From NCBI RefSeq assembly GCF_003260995.1, contig NZ_CP030040.1:680578-744577 (forward strand): a stretch of DNA of 64,000 nucleotides. Direction: 5' to 3'. The notes beneath the pieces were generated by a model that was not told the DNA's origin, made no database searches, and saw only the letters and a program-made list of their open reading frames with translations. The position numbers were made by a program, and so were the translations under genes. This document shows, in pieces, positions 17,329-26,176 of this stretch. How positions within the stretch are numbered: position 1 is the first letter of the stretch; every line of letters starts with the position of its first letter. The DNA comes from Acetobacterium sp. KB-1. Lineage in GTDB: Bacteria; Bacillota; Clostridia; Eubacteriales; Eubacteriaceae.

Positions 17329-18058
17329 TGACGAAACCCGACGCAAACTCCGCGAAATTCAGCTTGAGGAAATGATTCAGGTGATTGACAGACAGGCCAA
17401 AGATACGATTTATGCCACCCTCTCTTTTGACGAACGCATGAAAATGATTGTTGATTATGTTTATCAGGAAAAGCACAACAAGCGTGTTGCAAGCCTTATA
17501 AAACGGGCTCGATTCAGAATTCCGAATGCCGCCATTCAGGATGTTTTCTTTGCTGAACGACATCTTGATAAAGATCTGATTCTGGAAATTGCTACCGGTA
17601 CTTTTATCAGCAACAATCAGAATATCATCATTTGCGGGTTCACTGGCTCGGGAAAGTCGTATCTGGCTTGTTCCATTGGAAAAGAAGCCTGTAAACAGGG
17701 CATTCGCACCCGGTATATTCGCTTGCCCGACCTTCTGATGGAATACGGCGAAGCAAAGAACCAGCCGAATGGGCAAAGCAGGGAACTCAAAAAATATACG
17801 AACTATCCCTTATTGATCCTTGATGAATGGCTAATTACTGATCTTTCTGATGATGAACTCCATTTTCTTTTTGAACTGGTCGAACGCCGTTATGACAACG
17901 GTGCTACCATTTTCTGCACGCAGTATAAGATCGAGGAGTGGCATGCTCGTCTCGGTGGTGGTGTTCTGGCTGATTCTATTATGGATCGCATTATACATGG
18001 TGCTCACATTGTCAGCTCAGGCAGTATAAATATGCGTGATTTTGTATTAAACCTTTAA
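17321..18058 (+). CDS. istB: IS21 helper ATPase IstB
   Basis: 245-aa AAA+ ATPase of the IstB/DnaC type: Walker A GFTGSGKSYLA, Walker B LLILDEW, sensor motif IFCTQYK and the DRIIHGAH segment. The frame is open upstream to 17231, but the ATG at 17321 overlapping the istA stop gives the usual IstB length and start. It selects target DNA and stimulates IstA. Confidence 0.95.
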   Translation: MINDETRRKLREIQLEEMIQVIDRQAKDTIYATLSFDERMKMIVDYVYQEKHNKRVASLIKRARFRIPNAAIQDVFFAERHLDKDLILEIATGTFISNNQNIIICGFTGSGKSYLACSIGKEACKQGIRTRYIRLPDLLMEYGEAKNQPNGQSRELKKYTNYPLLILDEWLITDLSDDELHFLFELVERRYDNGATIFCTQYKIEEWHARLGGGVLADSIMDRIIHGAHIVSSGSINMRDFVLNL

Positions 18059-18177
18059 TGAACCCATTTTAGGGAATGCCGGTATTACCGGTATCATTTT
18101 GTGAACCAATGGTATCATCTCAAGTACTGCCAGTATCATTAGCGTGTACTGGCGGTACTCTTAGCGTGAAATAATCA

Positions 18178-18280
18178 TATATCGACTTCTCGCCTAGCAC
18201 TGACATCTAAATCGTACTGTACGGTCCAAAATCAGCTCTTTGGATCGATTCCCACGAAGCAATAATTCACCTGTTTTCAT
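18178..18280. repeat. Possible dispersed repeat right of the IS21 element
   Basis: Includes ACATCTAAATCG (18203-18214) shared with the left flank, and the near-palindrome CGTACTGTACGG (18212-18223). The minus strand has a 28-codon frame from ATG 18280 to TAG 18194. I think it is a repeat rather than a gene because no good ribosome binding site precedes it. Confidence 0.3.
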
Positions 18281-18298
18281 ATAATAAAATTATAGCAC

Positions 18299-18332
18299 AA
18301 AAAAAGAAAAAGCCCAGTAATACTGGACTTTT
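18299..18332 (-). terminator. Terminator of rlmD
   Basis: Minus strand AGTCCAGT-ATT-ACTGGGCT stem followed by a T-rich run (TTTTCTTTTTTT). Confidence 0.85.
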
Positions 18333-18339
18333 AAGACAT

Positions 18340-19707
18340 TTATTTTTCTACTCGTGACATCAATACGACCGTCTCAACGTGTCCCGTTCCCGGGAATAAA
18401 TCCACTGGCTGAACCGCCTTAATTGCATAACCGGCATCAGTCATAAATTTAAGATCTCTAGCCAGGGTTGAAGGGTTACAGGAAACATAGATAATCCGGG
18501 GAGTTCCAAGGTCATTGATGGCTGTCAGCAGTGATTCTTCACAACCTTTACGAGGTGGGTCTAGAATGATTAGGTCCGGTTTGACGCCTTCTTCTTTGAT
18601 AATCTTGAGCATCTCATCTTCTGCTCTGCCCAGATGGAAGCTGGCGTTTTCAATTTGATTTAAACCAGCGTTTTCGCGCGCATCAAGAATAGCATCACCC
18701 ACGCTTTCAATCCCAATCACTTGTTTGGCTTGAGCCGCCAGATAAAGACCGATGGTGCCAGTACCGCAATAAAGATCAAAAACCGTTTCAGTACCTTTCA
18801 AATCGGCAAAAGCTTTAATCGTATCATAGAGCTTAACGGTTTGTTTGGAATTCACCTGGAAAAATGAGTTAGGTGAAATCGAAAAACTGAGATCTCCGAT
18901 CTGTTCAACTAAGCGGGCAGCACCATGAACACAAAGGCTTTTTCGGCCCAGAATGACGTTGCCTTTCTCGCGGTTGATATTCACATAAATGCTTTTAACA
19001 TTAGGAATACCTGCCAGTATGCCTTCTACAATGGCTTGACGCTGACTTAAATCTTTCCCGTTGATGATCAGGGTGATCATATTCTCGCCCTGGAGGTTCG
19101 TGCGCTGAAGCACACCCCGGACGTAACCCTTATGGGTACGTTCATCATAAATACTTAAATTCAGATCCTTTATCAGAGCATTGATGGTTTTAATTGCATC
19201 CGCTGCCGATTCAGGCTGGTTTAGACAATCTTGAATATGAACCAGGTTGTGGGATTTTTTCGCATAGAAACCCATACCTTTATTGTCCAGTTTAAACTGG
19301 GCTTTATTTCGATATCGCTGCGGATCTTCCATACCAACTATGGGGCTAACTTCAATTTCCTTTAGTCCCCCAATACGCTGGAGTGCATCCTTTACCATCT
19401 TAGATTTCGCCCGTAGCTGACCATCATAACGCATATGCAGGATCTGACAGCCCCCACATTCTTCAAAGTATGGACAAGCAGGAGTCACCCGTTCGGGTGA
19501 AGACTGGTTAATGGACAGAAGTTTACCCTGAGCATAAGTTTTTTTTACATTTTTAATTTCCACTTCCAACACATCTCCGGGGAGGCCGCCTTCAACAAAA
19601 ACAATCATGTTGTCAAGTCGTCCCACCCCTTCGCCGCTATGGGTAATGTCCATTATTTCCATGGTATACTTCTCGCCAACTTTAATCTGGTTGTTTGTTT
19701 CGTTCAT
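18340..19707 (-). CDS. rlmD: 23S rRNA (uracil-5-)-methyltransferase RlmD/RlmCD type
   Basis: 455-aa TrmA/RumA-family enzyme that methylates a uridine of 23S rRNA with SAM. It has an N-terminal TRAM domain (about 10-65), then a 4Fe-4S cysteine set (CPYFEECGGCQ plus a later Cys in DCLNQP). The SAM-binding motif is DLYCGTGTIGLYLA, with LDPPRKGCEE and the catalytic cysteine in YVSCNPSTLARD. Typical length. In Gram-positives the same protein often makes both m5U747 and m5U1939, so the exact target is not certain. Confidence 0.92.
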   Translation of the reverse strand: MNETNNQIKVGEKYTMEIMDITHSGEGVGRLDNMIVFVEGGLPGDVLEVEIKNVKKTYAQGKLLSINQSSPERVTPACPYFEECGGCQILHMRYDGQLRAKSKMVKDALQRIGGLKEIEVSPIVGMEDPQRYRNKAQFKLDNKGMGFYAKKSHNLVHIQDCLNQPESAADAIKTINALIKDLNLSIYDERTHKGYVRGVLQRTNLQGENMITLIINGKDLSQRQAIVEGILAGIPNVKSIYVNINREKGNVILGRKSLCVHGAARLVEQIGDLSFSISPNSFFQVNSKQTVKLYDTIKAFADLKGTETVFDLYCGTGTIGLYLAAQAKQVIGIESVGDAILDARENAGLNQIENASFHLGRAEDEMLKIIKEEGVKPDLIILDPPRKGCEESLLTAINDLGTPRIIYVSCNPSTLARDLKFMTDAGYAIKAVQPVDLFPGTGHVETVVLMSRVEK

Positions 19708-19733
19708 TCTTACTTCCTTAATTTTCTTATTTT

Positions 19734-20108
19734 TTACTGTTTGAGATAAGCCTTCATTTTTTTGAAGGTTTCTTCCGAGATGATATGTTCGATGCTACAG
19801 GCATCTTTTTCAGCAACGGGCAAGGACACATCCAAGGCTTTTACCAGATATTCAGTAATTAAGCGGTGTTTTTCATAAACCTTCACCGCCCGATTTTTCC
19901 CTGCTTCGGTAAGATAGATCTGTCCATAACGTTCGTGCTCCACATAACCCAACTCCTTGAGCTTACGCACTGCGTCATTGGCACTAGCCTTGCTGACACT
20001 TAACTCTAATGCGATGTCGGTAATCCTGACACCTTTGCCATGTTTTTCACTCTCCAGATAAATGGTTTCGATATAATCCTCAATGGATTCGGTTAATTTT
20101 TTTTCCAT
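19734..20108 (-). CDS. DtxR/MntR-family metal-dependent repressor
   Basis: 124 aa: an N-terminal winged helix (ITDIALELSVSKASANDAVRKLKELGYVEHERYGQIYLTE) and the metal-binding dimerisation domain with HRLITEYL and CSIEHIISEE. Length and motifs fit MntR/TroR (manganese or iron) without an SH3 domain. The start overlaps the end of the upstream ygiQ-like gene by 29 bp; GAGGT lies before the ATG. No metal transporter gene is adjacent. Confidence 0.88.
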   Translation of the reverse strand: MEKKLTESIEDYIETIYLESEKHGKGVRITDIALELSVSKASANDAVRKLKELGYVEHERYGQIYLTEAGKNRAVKVYEKHRLITEYLVKALDVSLPVAEKDACSIEHIISEETFKKMKAYLKQ

Positions 20109-22059
20109 TTTTACCTCTGCTTTTATCCTTTTGATTTATTTTTGATTGTTTTGTCTGAACTGACTGGGATGAGCTTGCTTTTTTTGCCTGGGAATTCTGA
20201 CGGTTGGAACTTTTTACCTTTTCCGGTATCAGCGCCTTTTTCCCCGATCCGATTAAATCCTCACGGTAGGCTTTCGTCAGTGCCTCATAAACCAGCAAAT
20301 AATTATCTCGCTTTTGATACTGAACCAAAGCCCGTTGCATATTCTTTTCCCGTCCCTTAGGTACATAAACCACTTCCAGCGTCAGGGGATTGATCCCTGT
20401 ATAGTACATTGCAGTAGCCACTGAACCCGGAGTCGGATAAAAATCCTGAACCTGCTCCGGAAAAAAGCCCATGTCCCGGATATACTCTGCCAGTTTGATC
20501 GCCTCTTGAAGCGTACAGCCGGGGTGCCCAGTGATGAAATAGGGTAAAATAAATTGATTTTTTCCAAGTTGCTGATCAATCTGTTTAAAATCTCGGGCAA
20601 ATTTTTCATAGACCTTGAAGGCCGGTTTACCCATATGACGCAACACCTCATCAGACACATGTTCCGGAGCAACCCGGAGCTGTCCGCTGATATGATGCTC
20701 CACCAGTTCTTTAAAAAAGGTTTTATCCTTATCCAGAGCCATATAATCATAACGGATGCCCGACCGGATAAAAACCTTCTTAATCCCCGGCAACTTTCGG
20801 ACCGCCCGAAGCGTTTCCAGATAGAGTTTGTGGCTGGGATCAATACTTTTACAGGGTTCTGGAGCTAAGCATTCACGATTGCTGCAATAACCTCGGGTTT
20901 CCTGTTTTTTACAGGCCAGGTGGGAAAAATTTGCGGTGGGTCCTCCAATATCATGGATATACCCTTTGAAATCCGGGTCCTTGGTCATCCGGCTGGCTTC
21001 GCGGACGATCGACTCCCCGCTGCGCATCTGCACGTATTTACCCTGATGAATGGCCAGGGCGCAAAAAGTACAATTGCCATAGCAGCCCCGGTTAGCAGTA
21101 ATGCTAAACTTTACTTCTTCCAGGCCTGGTATCCCCCCAAGCTCATCATAGGCGGGATGCCAGTTATAGGTAAAGGGCAGATCATAAAGGTCGTCAAAGG
21201 CTTCTTGACTTAAGGGCAGTTGCGGCGGATTCTGACACAGGTAGCGATTTCCGGATTGCTGAAAATAGGTCTTAGGATCGTGAGCATTGTTACTCTGATA
21301 AATGAGGGCAGTGGCTTTGGCATAAGCCATTGGATCAGTCATCACTGCTTCGGTAGCCGGTAATACCACCCCATCATTTACATCTGCTTCCTTTTGAATC
21401 ACCGCGGTTCCTTTAATATGGGTTAACTGATCCACTGGAATTCCAGCCTCCAACCCCTGAGCAATTTCAATCATGGCCAGCTCGCCCATCCCATAAACCA
21501 GTAGATCCGCCCGGGAATCAAACAGAATTGGTCGTCTGACCTTCTCCTGCCAGTAATCATAGTGGGCAAAGCGGCGCAAGCTGGCTTCGATACCACCAAT
21601 AATCAGAGGGATGTCACCATAGAGCTCTCTAATTTTTCCACAATAAACGATGGTCGCTCGATCCGGCCGTAGACCTGCTTTTCCCCCAGGAGCATAAACA
21701 TCCTCATGACGGCGTTTTTTGTTTACCGTAAAATGATTTACCATCGAATCCAGGTTGCCGGCTGTCACCAAAAACCCCAGTCGAGGAACGCCCAACTTTT
21801 TAAAATCAGCGTTTTCCCGCCAGTTGGGTTGGGCGATGACACCAACTGCAAAGCCTCTGGATTGGAGTACTCGGCCAATAATAGCCGCTCCAAAAGAGGG
21901 ATGGTCTACGTAGGCATCGCCAGTCACGAGAATAAAATCACACTGATCAATGCCCTGGGCGTTCATCTCATTTTTTGACATCGGTAAAAAAACCGTATTT
22001 TTGTTATTTTTTTGATCAAAACGGGATTTTTGCCGATCATCGTTCATTGATTTCTTCAT
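20080..22059 (-). CDS. YgiQ-family radical SAM protein
   Basis: 659 aa. The N-terminal YgiQ region (FILVTGDAYVDHPSFGAAIIGRVL) resembles a cobalamin-binding-like fold. The radical SAM core follows with the CxxxCxxC cluster motif CYGNCTFC near residue 327. A further Cys-rich stretch (CKKQETRGYCSNREC) and a basic, low-complexity C-terminal tail follow. YgiQ proteins are widely conserved and their reaction is unknown. The gene overlaps the downstream mntR-like gene, suggesting co-expression. Confidence 0.92.
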   Translation of the reverse strand: MKKSMNDDRQKSRFDQKNNKNTVFLPMSKNEMNAQGIDQCDFILVTGDAYVDHPSFGAAIIGRVLQSRGFAVGVIAQPNWRENADFKKLGVPRLGFLVTAGNLDSMVNHFTVNKKRRHEDVYAPGGKAGLRPDRATIVYCGKIRELYGDIPLIIGGIEASLRRFAHYDYWQEKVRRPILFDSRADLLVYGMGELAMIEIAQGLEAGIPVDQLTHIKGTAVIQKEADVNDGVVLPATEAVMTDPMAYAKATALIYQSNNAHDPKTYFQQSGNRYLCQNPPQLPLSQEAFDDLYDLPFTYNWHPAYDELGGIPGLEEVKFSITANRGCYGNCTFCALAIHQGKYVQMRSGESIVREASRMTKDPDFKGYIHDIGGPTANFSHLACKKQETRGYCSNRECLAPEPCKSIDPSHKLYLETLRAVRKLPGIKKVFIRSGIRYDYMALDKDKTFFKELVEHHISGQLRVAPEHVSDEVLRHMGKPAFKVYEKFARDFKQIDQQLGKNQFILPYFITGHPGCTLQEAIKLAEYIRDMGFFPEQVQDFYPTPGSVATAMYYTGINPLTLEVVYVPKGREKNMQRALVQYQKRDNYLLVYEALTKAYREDLIGSGKKALIPEKVKSSNRQNSQAKKASSSQSVQTKQSKINQKDKSRGKNGKKINRIH

Positions 22060-22197
22060 TCATACCCTTTCTTAATAATTTTTCACATCAATTAATAATA
22101 AACCTCTGAAATGATTACAATAAATTCAGAATGCCCAAACGTTATGCTGCTGTTATTATTGACACACTCAAATTTTGAAGCACCTTCGATTTAATAT

Positions 22198-22978
22198 TTA
22201 CTGAAAAAGTCTGAAATAGATTGGAAAATTAATCAAAATCACACTGTAAACCACCATAAAGAAGGTTTGATTCAGTTCAATGGTCATCCCGATGGTGTCT
22301 CCGGTCATACCACCAATTTTATGCTGGAGATTTTTCATTAACAGCCAGGCGGGCAGTAAACAAATAACTGCAGTCAGTAATCCCGGCAAGCCTAAAATCA
22401 GGGTTGTATAACCCAGTAATAAGACCAGATAAATAATAAAATGGTGTAGCCTTGTCATTTCGACAAAGCGTTTACCCAAGCCGCCGCCCCCAGGAGCATA
22501 GGTGGAAAAACATGTCGACATGATCGCAGCTACCCGTCCAAAGACTGGTATAATCAAAATCGCAGTGCTGTGTTCTGGTAAAATGATGGTATAGCTCATC
22601 CAATTTGTTAAAATAATCAAGATCAGGCCAATCGCACCAAAAGCACCCAAACGGCTATCTTTCATGATTTCCATCATCTTCTCCCGATCTCTGGCGGAAA
22701 ACAGAGCATCGGTGGTGTCGGCAAATCCATCCAGGTGTAAGCCACCGGTAAGCCAGATATAGGCGATCACCATGAGCAGGGCTTCAGGGCTTCAGGGCTT
22801 GGAGCTGAACAAAGTGAATAAACGAAAAAACAATGGAGGCCGCAAAGAGGATCAGCCCGATGAAAACACCCACCAGAGGGATTAAAATCATTGCGTCATA
22901 AAACTCCTCGGAACTGACATCCTTTAGTTTAATGGGTATTCGGGTAAAAAAAGAAATTGCTATTAAAATTTTTCGCAT
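22198..22978 (-). pseudogene. cobS: cobS, adenosylcobinamide-GDP ribazoletransferase, frameshifted
   Basis: CobS is the integral membrane enzyme that joins alpha-ribazole to adenosylcobinamide-GDP in B12 synthesis. The N-terminal 64 residues (MRKILIAISFFTRIP...) end at a TGA in the repeat 22777-22800. The remaining 191 residues (LTGGLHLDGFADTTDALFSARDR..., GGMTGDTIG) continue in another frame. Three copies of CAGGGCTT cause the break. A single copy would restore one frame reading through QALLMVIAYIWLTGG, a normal CobS sequence of about 250 aa. With two, three or four copies the frame hits a stop. Upstream GGAGAAACAG precedes the ATG. Confidence 0.88.
22777..22800. repeat. Three perfect tandem copies of an 8-bp unit inside cobS
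   Basis: CAGGGCTT x3. The unit length is not a multiple of 3, so each change of copy number shifts the frame. Confidence 0.95.
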
Positions 22979-23080
22979 CTGTTTCTCCAGTTATTGTTAG
23001 TCGTCAGGCCGTTGCAAAATATTTTACGGATCGCTACCAATTTTGCAATAACCAATTTAAATTTCTGTATGGCAAAACCC

Positions 23081-23113
23081 AGAAAAAAGAAAAGCATGAA
23101 TTTGCATTCATAC
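23081..23113 (-). terminator. Terminator of ptsH
   Basis: Minus strand GTATGAAT-GCAA-ATTCATGC stem followed by TTTTCTTTTTTC, about 60 bp after the HPr stop codon. Confidence 0.75.
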
Positions 23114-23170
23114 TTTATGCGATCTTTATTTTCTGAATTTAGTTTTTAATTTACCTCATAAACACTCTAT

Positions 23171-23446
23171 TTATACTTCATCCACAAAATCAAATCGATC
23201 GACAATCAGTTGTTTTAATTGTTCAACTGCTTTTTTTTCGTCATCGCCAGTTGCTTCGATTTGGATCTCATCGCCTTTTTGAACGGCTAAAATCATCACA
23301 CCCATAATGCTTTTGGCATTAACCCGGGTTGCTTCTTTTTTGATATAGATTTCGCTTTTAAAGTCATTGGCTCTTTGTACAAAAAGAGATGCTGGTTTTG
23401 CATGAAGCCCTGCTTTGTTCGTAACGACTACTTTATCAACTATCAC
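23171..23446 (-). CDS. ptsH: Phosphocarrier protein HPr
   Basis: 91 aa. His15 region KAGLHAKPASLFV is the site phosphorylated by enzyme I, and NAKSIMGVM contains the regulatory Ser46 phosphorylated by HPr kinase in Firmicutes. It carries phosphate for sugar uptake and takes part in carbon catabolite control. GTG start, GGGGTGG 6 bp upstream. Monocistronic here, with its own promoter and terminator; no ptsI follows. Confidence 0.93.
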   Translation of the reverse strand: MIVDKVVVTNKAGLHAKPASLFVQRANDFKSEIYIKKEATRVNAKSIMGVMILAVQKGDEIQIEATGDDEKKAVEQLKQLIVDRFDFVDEV

Positions 23447-23486
23447 AATAATCCACCCCTTTACTATAAAATTCCCCTATGGTACT

Positions 23487-23515
23487 ATTATAACCTCACC
23501 GTGACATTTTAGCAA
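23487..23515 (-). promoter_or_regulatory. ptsH promoter
   Basis: Minus strand TTGCTA (23515-23510), 17-bp spacer, TATAAT (23492-23487). Confidence 0.7.
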
Positions 23516-23540
23516 GTATTGCACTTTTATTTCTTTTCAC

Positions 23541-23569
23541 TTGTAAAATCTTTTTTTAAGTTTTATAAT
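23541..23569 (+). promoter_or_regulatory. Promoter of the DUF1858 gene
   Basis: TTGTAA (23541-23546), 17 bp, TATAAT (23564-23569). Confidence 0.7.
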
Positions 23570-23614
23570 GTATGATATGTAAAATGAGATCTATACTTTG
23601 CGGAGGTGAAAAAA

Positions 23615-23827
23615 ATGAAAGTTACTAAAGATATGGGCATCATGGATGCTGTTAACGCATATCCGGATTCTGTCAACGTATTCCAGGCTTATGGAATGCA
23701 TTGCTTTGGTTGTATGGCTGCACGTTTCGAAAACATTGAAGAAGGTGCCCTGGCACACGGAATCGACGTCGATGTGCTCATTAAGTCAATCAACGATGCG
23801 TTGGACGCAGTTGATCTGACAAAATAA
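23615..23827 (+). CDS. DUF1858 domain protein
   Basis: 70-aa protein of the DUF1858 family (hydrid-cluster-associated disulfide type), with MGIMDAVNAYPDSVNVFQAYGMHCFGC. The Cys-x-x-Cys (HCFGC) next to the conserved Gly could bind a metal or act in redox; the function is unknown. The frame is open to GTG 23606, but that codon lies inside the GGAGGTG ribosome binding site, so the ATG at 23615 is the start. Single-gene unit. Confidence 0.9.
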   Translation: MKVTKDMGIMDAVNAYPDSVNVFQAYGMHCFGCMAARFENIEEGALAHGIDVDVLIKSINDALDAVDLTK

Positions 23828-23841
23828 TCAAGTTAGCACTT

Positions 23842-23876
23842 AGCAACGTATTTTTACAAATGCGTTGCTTTTTTTT
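23842..23876 (+). terminator. Terminator of the DUF1858 gene
   Basis: AGCAACG...CGTTGCT stem followed by eight T. Confidence 0.85.
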
Positions 23877-23906
23877 AATATTTATTAGCTTTTTATAATT
23901 ATCCCC

Positions 23907-23935
23907 TTGAAATAACCAGATATAATTGTTACAAT
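23907..23935 (+). promoter_or_regulatory. Promoter of the lysine operon leader
   Basis: TTGAAA (23907-23912), 17 bp, TACAAT (23930-23935), about 20 bp upstream of the riboswitch. Confidence 0.7.
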
Positions 23936-23955
23936 GAATAGAATTAAATCAATAC

Positions 23956-24116
23956 GATAGAGGTGCGGACTTTAAGATTATCGGCGAAGACCATGGCAAG
24001 TGGGATGAAGCGCTGTGAAAGGAAAGCTCGCCGAAGGACCATGAATTGCCCCCATGATCCTGGGCTTACTGTAAAGAGCAGTAAGACTGTCATCATTTTT
24101 ATGATGGAGTGCTATC
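23956..24116 (+). promoter_or_regulatory. Lysine riboswitch (L box)
   Basis: GATAGAGGTGCGG at the 5' side pairs with GGAGTGCTATC at the 3' side (P1 helix). Between them lie the L-box signatures TGAAAGGAAAGCTCGCCGAAGG and a GGCTTACTGTAAAGAGCAGTAAG arm. About 161 nt, the usual size. The downstream terminator (24159-24185) suggests lysine binding stops transcription before asd. Confidence 0.93.
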
Positions 24117-24158
24117 TAGAACCCATAGAAATCGCATGTACGCGTTTCTTTGATTTTT

Positions 24159-24185
24159 AGCCGGTACACGTTACTGGCTTTTTTT
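24159..24185 (+). terminator. Riboswitch-controlled terminator before asd
   Basis: AGCCGGTA-CACG-TTACTGGCT hairpin followed by seven T, 23 bp before the asd start. Confidence 0.85.
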
Positions 24186-24207
24186 ATATCAAATTTTTGG
24201 AGGTCTT

Positions 24208-25206
24208 ATGAAATCTTATAATGTTGCCGTTGTTGGTGCCACTGGCATGGTTGGTCAAAAGATGCTACAGGTACTGGCTGAGCTTAAATTTCCAGTTAAA
24301 AACCTATACCCCATGGCATCTAAGCGGTCCGCTGGCAAAGAAATTATTTTTAACGAAAAAACCTATGTCGTTCAGGAGCTTTGTGATGAAGCCTTTGACC
24401 AGGATATTGATATTGCCTTATTTTCAGCTGGCGGCGACACCAGCGAACGATTTTCCCCAGTCGCTGCCGCCAAAGGTGTCATTGTTATTGACAACAGCAG
24501 TGCCTTCCGGATGGATTCGTTGGTGCCCCTGGTCGTTCCCGAAGTCAACCCGGAAGACCTGGACTGGCACGGAAACATCATCGCCAATCCCAACTGCTCC
24601 ACCATCCAGGCAGTGGTCGCTTTAAAACCACTGTATGATGCTTTCGGGATTAATCGGATTGTCTATTCCACCTATCAGGCTGTTTCCGGTTCTGGCGTCA
24701 ACGGTTATGCTGACCTGGAAAGAGGGATCAAGGGCGAAGCCAATGCTTTCTATCCCCACCCCATCGCCTATAATGTGTTGCCCCACATTGATTCCTTTCT
24801 TGATAATGGCTACACCAAAGAAGAAATGAAAATGATCAATGAAACCCAGAAAATTCTCCATGACGATAGCCTACGGATTACCGCTACCACCGTGCGGGTG
24901 CCCGTTTACTACAGCCACAGTGAAAGTATCAACGTGGAGCTGAAAAAGCCTTTTGAGTTGGACTCGATCCGGTATATTTATGGCAATTCCTTAGGAATTG
25001 TGCTTCAGGATGATCCCGCCAACAATGTCTATCCCCTGGCTCGGACAGCTGAGAACACCGATGCTGTCTATGTAGGTCGTCTGCGTCGTGATTATAGCGT
25101 CGACAATGGTCTAAACCTATGGGTTGTTGCTGACAACATCCGCAAAGGCGCTGCCTCCAATGCAGTCCAGATTGCCTTTTCACTAATCGAACGCGGATTG
25201 ATCTAG
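24208..25206 (+). CDS. asd: Aspartate-semialdehyde dehydrogenase
   Basis: 332 aa. N-terminal NADP-binding GATGMVGQKML; catalytic Cys in NPNCSTIQ; substrate-binding Arg/His region RVPVYYSHSES; family ending TDAVYVGRLRRD. It reduces aspartyl phosphate to aspartate semialdehyde, the branch compound for lysine, threonine and methionine. First gene behind the lysine riboswitch; GGAGGT 6 bp before the ATG. Confidence 0.95.
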   Translation: MKSYNVAVVGATGMVGQKMLQVLAELKFPVKNLYPMASKRSAGKEIIFNEKTYVVQELCDEAFDQDIDIALFSAGGDTSERFSPVAAAKGVIVIDNSSAFRMDSLVPLVVPEVNPEDLDWHGNIIANPNCSTIQAVVALKPLYDAFGINRIVYSTYQAVSGSGVNGYADLERGIKGEANAFYPHPIAYNVLPHIDSFLDNGYTKEEMKMINETQKILHDDSLRITATTVRVPVYYSHSESINVELKKPFELDSIRYIYGNSLGIVLQDDPANNVYPLARTAENTDAVYVGRLRRDYSVDNGLNLWVVADNIRKGAASNAVQIAFSLIERGLI

Positions 25207-25288
25207 GCCACTAAATTAAGTATCGTTGGCTTTGAAGAACAATTATTTAATACGTCAACCCCCAAAAACAAATCAAAGGAGATTGAAA

Positions 25289-26167
25289 ATGAGTATTTTT
25301 ACAGGAAGCTGTGTTGCACTGGTTACCCCGTTTAAAAATGGAAAAGTTGATTTTGAACGTTTTCACAAACTGATCGACTGGCAGATCGAACAAAAAACCG
25401 ACGCCATTCTAATTGCCGGTACCACTGGTGAAACCTCAACCCTCACCGATGCCGAACATTTAGAACTACTAAAAGATGCCGGGAAATACATTAACGGCCG
25501 GGTTCCTTATGTTGCTGGAACTGGTAGTAATGACACCGCTTATTCCATCATGCTTTCTAAGGAAGCCGAAAAAGCTGGTGCCGATGCTGCTCTGATTATT
25601 AACCCCTACTACAATAAATCGACCCAGCGAGGAATCATCGCTCATATTTCTGCTATAGCCAATGCCATCACTATTCCCGTGATTATTTACAATGTTCCCA
25701 GTCGCACCGGCATGAACATAGCCGTATCCACCATTAAAGAATTGAGCAAAATCGCCAATGTAGCTGCTGTTAAAGAAGCTAGCGGCGATATCAGCCAGGT
25801 CACCGAAATCGCCCGTGTTTGTGGTAGCGATATTGATATTTACAGTGGTAATGATGATCATGTACTACCAATACTATCTGTTGGCGGCAAAGGGGTCATC
25901 TCTGTCTCAGCCAATATTATTCCCGCTGATATGCACAATCTGGTGACCAGCTTTATGGCCGGCGATCTGGCTAAAGCCCGGGAACTACAATTTAAAACCA
26001 ACCTGGTCAATCTGGCGATGTTCTATGAAACCAACCCCATTCCTATTAAAACCGCCATGGGTTTGATGGGAATGGACTCTGGAGAAATGCGACTGCCGCT
26101 AGTCGATATGGAAGAATCCAACAAAGAAAAACTGGTTGCCGATTTAAAAGCCTATGGCTTATTATAG
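25289..26167 (+). CDS. dapA: 4-hydroxy-tetrahydrodipicolinate synthase
   Basis: 292-aa TIM-barrel aldolase. GTTGETSTLT binds pyruvate/aspartate semialdehyde. Tyr in YNVPSRTGMN and the Schiff-base Lys in AVKEASGD are present. The frame is open upstream to 25226, but AAAGGAG lies 7 bp before the ATG at 25289 and homologues start at MSIFTGS-like sequence. Condenses aspartate semialdehyde with pyruvate; second gene of the operon. Confidence 0.95.
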   Translation: MSIFTGSCVALVTPFKNGKVDFERFHKLIDWQIEQKTDAILIAGTTGETSTLTDAEHLELLKDAGKYINGRVPYVAGTGSNDTAYSIMLSKEAEKAGADAALIINPYYNKSTQRGIIAHISAIANAITIPVIIYNVPSRTGMNIAVSTIKELSKIANVAAVKEASGDISQVTEIARVCGSDIDIYSGNDDHVLPILSVGGKGVISVSANIIPADMHNLVTSFMAGDLAKARELQFKTNLVNLAMFYETNPIPIKTAMGLMGMDSGEMRLPLVDMEESNKEKLVADLKAYGLL

Positions 26168-26176
26168 GAGACTGCC

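Larger units (their letters stand above)
15575..18177 (+). mobile_element. Complete IS21-type insertion sequence, copy B
   Basis: 2603 bp. Ends TGAATATTTCACGGTAATGA... (left) and, read inward, TGATTATTTCACGCTAAGAG... (right) are imperfect inverted repeats. TATAT flanks both sides (15570-15574 and 18178-18182), consistent with a 5-bp target duplication. Both ends carry several direct copies of a GATACC/GGTATC motif, as expected for multiple IstA binding sites. It contains istA and istB overlapping by 8 nt. Intact and probably active, and inverted relative to copy A. Confidence 0.92.

Noticed and set aside
18194-18280. 28-codon minus-strand frame (MKTGELLLRGNRSKEL...)
   Set aside because: No ribosome binding site, part of it is shared with the left side of the IS, so more likely a repeat than a gene.
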